The translations under genes and the position numbers were made by a program. Shown here piece by piece: positions 14,091-24,825 of a stretch of 64,000 nucleotides of DNA (position 1 is the stretch's first letter; every line of letters starts with the position of its first letter). The notes under the pieces were generated by a model that saw only the letters and a program-made list of their open reading frames with translations, was not told the origin of the DNA and did no database searches. Location of the stretch: contig JAJFZO010000087.1 in NCBI GenBank assembly GCA_021397835.1, positions 992,001 to 1,056,000 of the forward strand, given 5' to 3'. Source of the DNA: Moringa oleifera. Lineage: Eukaryota > Streptophyta > Magnoliopsida > Brassicales > Moringaceae.

Positions 14091-16083
14091 AAAAAACATC
14101 ACACAAATTCACATATGGAAAATAACAAAAAATGATTCCATGTCTAGAAAAATCTTACAGAAAGGCCAATTTTAAACAGAAAATATAGGAAAACAACTCA
14201 GGGAACTCCAACTACATGGCTGAGTTGGTCTATAGCATGATCTGTCCATGCTTCACACATATCATCTGATTTATTCATATCAAAATTTCAGTGACGAACT
14301 ATGAAAGTAAGTATACCTTTGATAAAGTATCCATGGCACCTTCCATATGGTTTATGTCACTACTGTCCAAGCACTGTAGTAGCGCTTGCAACAGCTCCGG
14401 CCAGCCAGAGATCCGTCCTTGCTGGACAACAACACTAATAATTGTCCCAACTGTCGTTCTGATGTTCTTATCTGCTGCCCCTAGACAGGGCAAAAGCTCT
14501 GATTTTATATATTGCTGATATGCAGGATCAGTAGAACTCAACGCACTTCTCAGGTTATTTTTCAGAAGCAGACCCGCTGCCTGTCGGATTTCAACTGATT
14601 TATCCTGTTCAAAAACCAAGTCAAAAGACAACAGAAGCATTGAGATATGATGATCAGAAATTAAATATATCAGATTTCTAGCATAGAAGCCATGAAATTT
14701 CTGAAATGGAAATTCCCAGATGAAGAAACAGATTGTATGTTGAAACTATCTGTAGAAATACAAGTACCTGTCTGTCCCAGAATACACTGAAAAAAAAAGG
14801 CCTTTTTTAGCCAGTTAACAGCTGGGCTCATTCTTATTAGCACTGTGACATAAAGGAAAATGAAAAAAGAAGCAAACAGAGGCAAATAAGGACAAAAAAC
14901 AAACAACAAGGCTCCTTCACCAATTTCAACGCAAGAAGATGACAACTTTTTCTGAAAACAGTTTTTGGCGTATTCTTAAGATGACACACTATATTTCTAC
15001 AGATCCATTGAATATTGTGAAGCAGTTCTGACACTGAAAACTATGCCAAGATGGAAGGCTTCCCATAATCTTAGAGTAACTTTAATGATCATAGGAATAA
15101 GAATGGCAATTAGCAAACCAAAGAGCAAGTCAGTTAAGAAAATGATTACCACACAGATTTCGGTACTGCTGCTACAAAATGTTTCAGAATTTCTATCCTG
15201 AACTCTCAATCACAACTTCCAATGCCCAAGCTGAAGCAGATAGATAGCAGGTAGTAGATTTATTTCTAAACATGATATATTTTGCTGCATCTCTTATTAT
15301 CTAAACCGACTAAACTATTTCATCAATGGAAATGCATTAATTCACTATCTAGAAGAATTCTGAAGTCAAATTATCTTGTGAGCATCTGAATGATCTTTTG
15401 CTTATAACAAGTATTCCTTAGGTTGCATTTATGATATCCCAATTGCTGCCTGAGAATGTGCCAGGGGACCAAGCACTATAAACACAGTTACTATCTTTTT
15501 AGTCAAAGACGATATTTACTTTCTTGCTTTTTCGAAAAAGGGAGAGAGACCAATTCTCTGATCCTTAGAAGGAATGGCACAACAACTTAGGGAGGTAACA
15601 CAACGAGTACTGAAGTAATTTTTTCCTTAAAAAAGAAAAGAAAAACACTTTTGGATATCTCAAGTGATAGACAAAAGGTAAACATGTCTTGATTATTAAA
15701 CAAGTGTCAATCCCAACCCAATCCTCAAATTCAATGGGTCATTAATTCAAGCAGAAGTACCCAAAGTTCAATTTTAAGAAGAAATGTCAATCCATTAGCA
15801 GATTCAAATCTCAAAAGCCTAGAAAACCTCGATCAATCCCACCATTAACCCAGTTAATCGATCAAAAGCGCTTTAACTCCTCATAATTCTGACGACCAAA
15901 TTATACCTGCGCTCGAGAGAATATAAATGCGAGATAGTTGTTGAAATCAGGGAACTGGCTATAGTGCTGAAGCTGATGCCAAATACGGGCCTTATCAGAC
16001 GTAGGAGAGATGTGCTGCTCAAGCAAACCACATATCTCTCTCAGGCCGTCCTCTTTCGGTTGCCATATCGCCTGCGCTGCCAT
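2997..16083 (-). CDS. TRN1: Transportin-1 (importin-beta/karyopherin-beta2 nuclear import receptor)
   Basis: Imports PY-NLS cargo, in plants including glycine-rich RNA-binding proteins, through nuclear pores under Ran-GTP control. I traced 29 exons, in frame throughout (minus strand, gene order): 15907-16083, 14317-14604, 13897-13986, 13716-13793, 13534-13614, 13267-13317, 12944-13029, 12043-12109, 11894-11950, 11786-11815, 11647-11706, 11095-11208, 10268-10381, 9777-9875, 8889-9014, 8733-8807, 8509-8580, 8251-8361, 7031-7114, 5795-5902, 5018-5119, 4841-4903, 4678-4752, 4217-4288, 4021-4145, 3518-3569, 3364-3432, 3224-3283, 2997-3080. They give 889 aa, the usual family length. HEAT repeats run throughout (e.g. 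[10 protein letters not shown] near the N-terminus, [11 protein letters not shown] near residue 730). The acidic loop that triggers cargo release lies at about residues 316-360. The C-terminus is LSKYQV. Start [13 protein letters not shown] was chosen by family length; an in-frame ATG 33 bp upstream (16116) would add 11 residues. All junctions used are GT-AG. Confidence 0.95.
14026..14089. repeat. Compound (AT)n-(GA)n microsatellite in TRN1 intron 2
   Basis: About 13 AT units (14026-14052) run directly into about 18 GA units (14053-14089). It sits in the TRN1 intron between exons 14317-14604 and 13897-13986, about 40 bp upstream (in gene sense) of the acceptor for the latter, so in sense it gives a pyrimidine (TC) run close to that acceptor. 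Likely length-polymorphic. Confidence 0.95.
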
Positions 16084-19000
16084 TTGCACTGTACCGTTGC
16101 TGCTAAATTTGGACAAACTATCAGTTAGAATCGAGGCTCCAAGTGTTGGGTGGATAACTGAAGCAGCTGACAGGTTCAGAAGCTGGTGGAGGAGAAGAGA
16201 GACAGAAGACGACTGTCAAGTGTCAAGGCGTACTGTAGTGAGTTGAAGAGACTGTGAATTGTGAGCAGTAATTTTCGAATTATGCAAATTCTCCCTAATT
16301 TCCAATGCATTTGCCGTCGTATCGTACTTTAATTACAGCTGTTTTTCTTGCCATTCAATCGACCCATCTCCTTTAGTCATCCCCCAAATTGAAGAGGGGA
16401 ATTGGTGTCAATGGACGATTTTTTTTTGTTTATTAAAATTACAAATAAAAATGAAAATTCCACCTAAACGATGAATGAGAGTGGTGAAGTTAAGTTTTTC
16501 ATTAATGCGTTAAATAAAATTATTATTTTATTATTTGGTTGTTTTTTACATAAAATAAAAAAGCAAAAATATTTAAAAAATATTTTTATTTTATGTTAAT
16601 AAATTGACAATTTTTTTAATAGATGATTATATGTTTTAAGGTAATATAAATTTAACATTTATTTTTCAAAAAATTAAATGTAAGTGTTATTTTAAATTGT
16701 AGAGTATTTTTTTAATTTTATCTTGAACTTTAAAAAGTCCATAAATATCAAATTAAACTTTGAGAAAAATTTAAAAATTTAAAATATTTAAATTAAAAAT
16801 TTTATATTAGAAATATTGACTTGAAATATTTTAAAGGTATAGAAAAATATTTAAGTTACCATCATAATTTTTTTTATACTAAATTTATTTTTTAAAAAAT
16901 TATTGTGAAAATTTTAAATTTAAAAAAATTTATAATAAATGACTTGTGTATCAAAAATTATTTAAAATTAAATAATTAACTTTAAATAAAGTGTAAAATT
17001 TATCTAGAGTTATTTTTTAAACATTTCAACAACGAAAATATATGTAATTTTTTTTTATAATAGTTGAAATTAAGATTTAATTTGATTATATTTTATCATG
17101 CATTTGAAGTCAATTTTAACTTAATGATAAATATTAAAAAATATTTTAAAGAATTTAAAATGAAATTTATCTAAAAATTAATGTTTAGTTTTTTATTTTT
17201 AAGTTTGTATAAAAATATGACTTTAAGTAATATTTATTTATATTTTTTTTAAACCATAAAAATTATTAAAATATACAACATCTGTTTTTCAATTTGAAAA
17301 TACATAAATGTACTTAAATTTATAACATTCAATTTGAAAATACATAGTACTTAAAACTTATAACAGTTATTTTGATTTCAATCGAAATATGTAAATGAGA
17401 TTCATAATAATTTTGGTTATGGATTTTAGTATTGAAGTAAACAATTTACCTAAATTCGATTCTTCATTTTTATTATTTTTAGTTCATGCTCATTTCTAAT
17501 TAGTTGTAAGTGCACATGTTATTGACTTCCTTTAGATAAATGTAAAAACCAATTTGAACTAATATTGTTCTTAAATTTAAACTATTTTTATTAGATTAAT
17601 TATATATTTGAATTTTTAATTTGATTTTATTTAAATTAAATATTGATTTAAAATAGTATGAAAAATTAAAAATATATTTTTAAAAAATATCTTAAAATTA
17701 TTCAAATAAATTTTATATTTCATTTTTAATCAGTCTCATAATATTATATAATTCAATATACAAAGGTTTTTTTTTATGATTTTTTAAAATTTTTATGTGT
17801 AAGATTTTTAAAAATTTTAATTGTTTTATGATGATAATTACATTTTTAAGTTGAAATTTATGGTAAAAGATCTCAAATTTAAATATCTTTTAAAAATACA
17901 ATATTTTTAATTAAATAAAGTTGAAAAAATCATAAATCAAAATTTATTATAAATTTTTTAATTTAAATAAATATTTTAAATTTAAATTAAATCAAATTTA
18001 AATATTAAATACATAATTAATTTAATCGATAAATATCTAAAATAAACAATATATCTATTTTATTTTGTTATATATATTTAAGATAAAAGTTTCATAAAAT
18101 CTTGATATTTATTTTATATCATCAATTAAATTTTTATAATTAAAAAATAATAAATCGAATCTTAATCTATGGATTTGATCTAAATTAAATTTTATTAAAA
18201 AATTTTAAAAAATTAAAAATATTCAAATTAAAGATTTTATACAACTAATTTTGACTTAAATTTTATCACAAATGTAAAAAAATATTCAAATTATTGTACA
18301 AATTTTTTTTTAGTGCTAAAAATATATATTTTAAAAATTTGTAATATAAATTTTTTTTTAAAAATAATTACTCAAAAAATTATAAATTTTTTTATAATGA
18401 TAGTTTGAATATTACTTTACAAATTTGAAAAAATTCAAGTCGAAGTTATATAAAATCTTTAATTTAAATATTTTTAAATTTTAAATTTTTGATAAAATTT
18501 AGTTTAGAATAAATTAATAGATCAAAATTTGATTTATTATTTTTTAAATATAAAATTTTTATTAATAATATAAATTAAATATAAAATTTTTATAAAATTT
18601 TTATTTTAATATTCATTTTAATTAATTATAAAAATTTTAAATAAATTAAAATTTATTAAAATTATTAAATAGGCAACATGGAGTTTACCAATGGGTTAAT
18701 TGGTCTCACCTTGTGTACTTTTCCAAATTAGATAATCTTCCTTAAGGATTAAAAAAGCCAAAGATATTAATAGATTTTTCTGTAAATATCATTTAAAATT
18801 TAAAAAATCTATTTTTTAATTTTTAATTTAAATTTTAAAATATATATAAATAAATTTTAAATTAATAAAAAATAACCAGCTTAAATTTTAATTTAAATTA
18901 TTATAATAAAATTAAACATAATTTTGTTATTGAAATATCTAAAAAAATTATATAAATAAAATTTACGGTTTATTTAAAATCAATCCATTAATTTTAAATA

Positions 19001-19750
19001 ATTTTTAAATCATAACTATTAATAAATTTTTATAATGTTTAATAAAAAAATTTTAACAATATTTTTAATAATGAAACATTCTAAAATTTTTTGTGATAAT
19101 AACCTAAATATTTTTTTATGATCCGTAATTTAAATATTTTTAAATTTTAAATTTTTTAACAAGGTTTAATTTGATTTTTTTATCAATTAAAGTTTATTAA
19201 TTACATGTTTTAAAATTTAAAATAAAAATTTAAAATATTTTATAAAAATTAAATGATATTTGTTGTTATTATTATTATTATTATATATTTTAAAAAAAGT
19301 CAGATTGGAAGACATGATTGTGGCCTTGACAATTGACTGTGAAATCGAAAGTAAAATAGGGAAGATGTCAAGACGGTGGATTTTCCATTGGCAGGCAGTA
19401 AACCTTGTGTTGCGAACCAACAGTTTCAAACGGAAACCAGGAGCGGAGTAGAGTGACAAAACTACCCATTACGTTGCCCGCCAATAATTTTAACCCGGCG
19501 TCACATTGATGGAATCCGAAGTGTACTTTTGTCATTTAACAGTCCGTTAGAATTTTAAAAATCTGTGTCTGAGGAGCGCTCTTTAAATGGCAGAAGCAAG
19601 CAAATCCAGATTCTGCCAGTATATCTGATTCACTGGAGGAATTGAAACAGGAGAAAGCAGCGTATCTGGTTATTTCATAATAAGAGCTCTTTCGTTATAG
19701 TATCAGAACTGGAGGTTTGGTTTCTTCCATCGAGCGCTGGGATTTCATCA
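16084..19750. other. Divergent intergenic region between TRN1 and prolyl 4-hydroxylase A
   Basis: The first 350 bp (to about 16430) are the less AT-rich TRN1 leader and promoter. From 16430 to about 19250 the DNA is extremely AT-rich, with no coding signal and many degenerate repeat words. A short (ATT)n run lies at 19267-19282. From about 19290 to 19750 composition recovers, which marks the promoter and leader of the downstream hydroxylase gene. No tRNA or transposase fragment was seen. Confidence 0.6.
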
Positions 19751-22700
19751 ATGGTGAAAACGAGGCGCTCTCGGTTACTAGGGAAGAGATGGTCGCCATT
19801 GAAACTGGTTCTGTCGATGCTAACAGTTGTTATTTTCATGTTTTTGGCTCTGGGAATTTCTTCTCTTCTCAGCAGCGACGATTCTTCGTCCAATGATCTC
19901 ATTTCTCACAGGCGCATGGTTGTTGAAAAGTATGCGGTCATTCAGATATATGATCCCTTCGTTATTAATTTTTGTTAGTTGTTTTAATTGATCTATATCA
20001 TTTTATTGCAGAAATGAAGGACTGCGAAGGACAGAGGAGAAGTGGACCGAAGTACTTTCTTGGGAACCCAGAGCTTTCCTGTATCATAATTTCTTGGTCA
20101 GTAGTAATCTTCTCATTTTATTTTATCCGCGATCTTTTCTCTTTTCTTTTTTGTTTTTGTTAATTAAATCAGAAATTCATGTCATCTAAGAATGTTGTAT
20201 ACTGTTCAAATTTTAATGTCTTTTGATTTATGGTTAATTTGTTAATGTGATACTTACCAAAGTGCACGTCATCAGTACCTTTTTTTCTTCTCTGTTTTCT
20301 TTAAGGAAGTTTTAGGATTGTGTAAAGCTTATAGAGTTCTCTCTATCTAATAGAATACAATGGAAACGGAAATGATGAGCGGATAGGATGATTGTATTTA
20401 GTTCGACAGAACCTGTGAAGCCTTTCGAATGACACTATGATTTTGATATATTTACGTACACTGCATCAATTTGTCCCTTGGTAGGTTCATTAAAGCAGAC
20501 TATGAGTCACATCATTAGTTTGAAATCTCGTAGCAATTTTGTTGCAGGGATTATCCTAATGAAAGGGTCTTGGAGTTCCATATACTTACTAATTTTTTGA
20601 AGTAATTTAGACCATAGAGAATTAATAGTAGAAACATAGTTATGCTCTTGTATCAATTAAGCGGTAAGCTTTGATTATTTTAAGTATAGTGACAATTGAT
20701 AGAGATAGGCCTGAGTGCCAACTTCTGAATGCAAAGACTATGAAGCATAGTAATCATGGGTCCTGTTTCGAATGAACAACATTCATTTCAAGAATTTGGG
20801 CCCTTAGTCTGGCAAAGACTCTGTGTGATGTGTGCTCCAAACATGGTAAGACAAGCAATGGAAGTCTAAGTTATCATTTACAGCTAGGTTATAGATGTAT
20901 GTCACTTTTATTTTGTCTTCACCTGGTAGCTTCTCACATGGCTTTTGAGTTTCATTTAGTTGAGACGGGTTGGATATTTTCCTTTTACTTTCGAATAACA
21001 AAATTTGTCAATCCACCACTTGTGCTTTATGCATACTGACTGGTGATAGATCAATTTTCATTATTATAAAAATGAAATTTCAACTCATTCTAATTTGAGC
21101 AGTCTAAAGAAGAATGCGAGCACCTAATAAGCTTTGCTAAGCCTCGTGTGAAGCAGTCATTGGTTGTTGATGCTAAAACTGGAGGGAGTATAGAGAGCAG
21201 GTTCGTGTCTTCTATTCGTTCCATTATCATTCTCATTGCAGATTAAAATCTTTGCAGAGGAAGATTATACCGGGTATTATTTGGAGACTTGTTATATGTA
21301 AACTTTTAACATAATATAATTTGCTAAAACACTTGACATCACTTATCTGCAGGGTACGTACAAGCTCTGGTATGTTCGCTAACAGAGGAGAAGATAAGAT
21401 CATTAGGGACATAGAGCAAAGGATAGCAGATTTTACTTTCATTCCTGCAGGTATGTGCATTAACACACACTAAAGCAACTTCTTGTGTTTGAATTCACAA
21501 TTTTATGTTACAGTCTGGCCTTCTGATCATATGTTTGAAAGAGCCAAATGGGTCTTTCTGCTGCATACAAATAAAAGGTCTAGTGCTGTTTTAAAGATCA
21601 ATATTTACTGCCTGTCTCGGATGAGTTTCCAACCTGTAATATTTTAATTTTTTTTACTTAAAATAAGTGTTCTGATCCAGAAATACTGCTCTATTATATA
21701 AAATTTGCAAAGTAACTTTTGGAAGAATACCTTATTAATTTCATAGAACCAGATCAATTTGTTTAGTGAGGTCTAAGTTACCAATATTGTTCCACTACTG
21801 ATAACTTTTAGGTAGTAAACCTTCAAATGCACTATGGGAAGACCAGATTCCTGCCTTCCCCCCCCCCCCCACTCCCTCTCCTAAATGGGTATTTTAGAAG
21901 CCTTAGCGTTGTGCATCTTATTATTCACTAGGAAGTACTGTTATTGGGAATTTTACATCACAAGTGCTGCATGTAATGAAGTGGTTTGATGAGACAAGCT
22001 GGCAACAAAGCCTCACCAGTTTCTTTAATTAGTATCTCTGATTACATTGATTGAAGTAGTTTATCTTCAGTAAGCGATTCTGGATTCATGAATTGCCTGC
22101 CTGTTTAAACTAATTATAACTATGCAATCTGCAGAGCATGGAGAAGGACTTCAAATTCTCCATTACGAGGATGGACAGAAATATGAACCGCATTATGACT
22201 ACTTCCTTGACAAGTTCAACACTAAAAATGGAGGACAACGGATTGCCACCATGCTTATGTATTTGTACGTTTTACTCCTTTGCATTTCAGAAAGCTAGCT
22301 ATTCAGATGCTTCTTGTCCTGCTGCTTGACTCCTTTTCCCCTTTTTGGTAAGTCCATTTTCTATCCTCTACCATTACTGCAGGTCAGATGTTGAAGAAGG
22401 GGGTGAGACTGTGTTCCCTCTAGCCAAAGCAAATTTCAGTTCTGTACCATGGTGGAATGAATTGTCTGAATGTGGCAAACAGGGTCTTTCTGTAAAACCA
22501 AAAATGGGAAATGCCGTGCTGTTCTGGAGCATGAAGCCTGATGGTACGCCAGATCCAACAAGCCTGCATGGTCAGTAATTGTTCAGCCTTATTCCCCTGT
22601 TGGTCTTCCATTTCTTTCTTCAATTTGTGGCATTAACAGGTTTTGATCATCTAGCATTGGCATCATTACTCACACTTATCCCTTGGTCGATCACAGGTAG

Positions 22701-22767
22701 TTGTCCTGTTAGTAAAGGGGAGAAGTGGGCAGCTCCAAAGTGGATGCGTGCACAGGAGCTCCATTGA
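19751..22767 (+). CDS. Prolyl 4-hydroxylase, tandem copy A (P4H10-like)
   Basis: 2-Oxoglutarate/Fe(II) dioxygenase of the ER-Golgi that hydroxylates prolines in cell-wall glycoproteins such as extensins and arabinogalactan proteins. Seven exons keep frame: 19751-19929, 20012-20096, 21103-21200, 21353-21450, 22135-22264, 22383-22570, 22697-22767, giving 282 aa. A short basic N-terminus (RRSR) precedes one hydrophobic segment at about residues 19-38, so it should be a type II membrane protein. Iron ligands are His173 and Asp175 (HYD) and His259 (SLHGSC). Lys269, ten residues after the last His, should bind the 2-oxoglutarate carboxylate. All four are present, so it is predicted active. Oddities relative to copy B: MFANRG where B has MFLRRG, and a diverged C-terminus (KGEKWAAPKW...ELH against RGNKWSSTKW...YKV). 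Promoter-side, intron and exon similarity shows it arose with copy B by tandem duplication. Which Arabidopsis paralogue it matches is uncertain. Confidence 0.88.
21858..21870. repeat. C13 homopolymer in P4H-A intron 4
   Basis: Thirteen consecutive C residues lie in the intron between the fourth and fifth coding exons. The length may vary between individuals or be mis-called. Confidence 0.9.
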
Positions 22768-24825
22768 CTCAACTAATCCGCGTGGGTACGTATATCAATT
22801 CCCAATCAAAACAATAGGACTCATTTACCGACAGAAATGCTACATAGTACACTGAACAGAAGGAAACATTATCGAAATAACCCACAGGTTCATCTTCTTT
22901 GTATTGATACCATAATACAATAAAATTTATTTATATTCTTTTAAGTGTTATTCCCATAAACATGAAGGCCAGGCTCACTGCATTTCTTCTTTTAAATGCT
23001 GAAATTATCATCTTTTATGAATATGGATGATACCTGAGAATTTAATAAAATAAATAATTATTTTTTATATTAACATAATAATTATAAAAATATTTTAAAT
23101 TATTTTATAAAAAATTAATTAAATAAAAATATATATTATGGATATTTATATCAATTTGAAACATATGCATCCTCTTATGAAATTTAAAGCAAATGAAGAA
23201 TAATATCAAAGAATGACAATCATCTTTAAGTTGTCATATTTGTTGTTGCATGAGATTGAATTGGAATAGAATAATTTTTATCACATTTGGTGCAAAGATG
23301 GGATCTCCCTTTAAATTGGTGGGATAAAATTATATATATTAATGAATTACTTATAATACAATCTAAATTCGTTATAAGCATTACATTGTATTATTTTATT
23401 TAATTTTCAAGTTATTTAAAATAAAACATTATTTTAAAATAATCTATTTTAGTTTAAAAACATTAATATTATAGATTAAATGTTTATAAATAAAATTTAC
23501 TCGTAAATTATATTTATAAAATTTATTTTTTAATTATATTTTCAAATTAAAAAATAAAACATATAATAAAAAATTAAAAATTATTATATTGATCAATTAA
23601 TTATTTTAAATTTATATTATTTATTAAATTATATTATTAGTTTAATATTAAAATAATTTAAAATAATTTAATTTTATATATTAAATATATCATAATATTT
23701 ATTTTATTTTATTTTATTTTATCATAATAATTCAATTTTATTTTGCGTAACAGACGCAACGACTTAAGCAGCGATAAGAGATTTATTAATGTCAGCAAAG
23801 GCCACAATGGCCAATGAAACTGGAAGAACACTGACACGAGGTTGAAAAGGGAGCAAATATGAGTTGAAACACTCCAAGGAAAGAAGAATAAGAACGGAAA
23901 TGATTTTGATTGGAATAGCACAAACCAACCGTGCCACAAGAATTCTAATAAAATTCCAATTTAATAGAGCTTCAGTTACACCCAAAGAAAAGAAACTAAC
24001 AAGAAATTGCTTTCAAATTTAATTGAAGTCCATTCGTCAAGCAGTGAATACACATAATATTTTTTGAAATTAAGAATAAAAATATCTTAATTTCAAAATT
24101 TGGTTTTTTAAATATCATTTACCATTCTCAAAGGAATAAAGTCACATGATTATGTTCAAAATAGAAAAAAATTATGATATTTTAAAATATCAATCAATAA
24201 TTTTGAATATTAATAATATTTATACTTAAAAATTTTAAATTTGTTATATATTTTTAAGGTAAACATCAAAACAAATTTTATACTGTTTGCCTTTTTCAAT
24301 CAAAATTTTTATGATCAATTATATATATACTTTAAATTTAAATTAAATTAAAATTTTTTATTGTAATTTGAACGAAAAATTTTAAGTTAAAATTAATTAA
24401 ATAATATTAAAAAAAATTAAAGATATCGGCTAATTTGGATGATATTAATATTTTATATGTAAAATTTGTAAAAAAATAATTTTTTATTACAAAATTTAAT
24501 AATAGATGAGCACGAGAAACTTTTCTGAAGTACAAAAATACCCACTACCAAACGCGCCGACAAATTTAACCAGGAGGTCATTTGGTAGAAATCACATGGG
24601 CAATTTGCCATTTTAGTCTCCGTGAAATCACGTCACATTTTGAAAATCCGGACACTGCCAGGCGCTCATTGAATGAATGAGCCAGCAAATTCAGTTCTTA
24701 ATCACTCTGAACAGAATTGGAAAGAGTATCGTAGATCATAATTTCTTATATATGATTTCTTTGCTCTTCTATAACTAGAGTTTTGGTTCTTTGATCGAAC
24801 TCTAGGGTTTTGTGCTGGTTCAGCA
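22768..24825. other. Intergenic region between the two prolyl 4-hydroxylase copies
   Basis: The first 250 bp are copy A 3' UTR. From about 23040 to 23740 and again from 24050 to 24500 it is very AT-rich, without a coding signal. A mixed-composition patch at 23745-24050 has short ORFs without recognisable similarity. From about 24530 to 24825 composition recovers; this is the copy B promoter and leader, with resemblance to the copy A leader (a GGCGCTC or GAGCGCTC block about 155-175 bp before each ATG). Confidence 0.6.

Noticed and set aside
13966..14175. 69-codon ORF with Ile-Tyr and Glu-Arg repeats
   Set aside because: It is the translation of the (AT)n-(GA)n microsatellite within a TRN1 intron.
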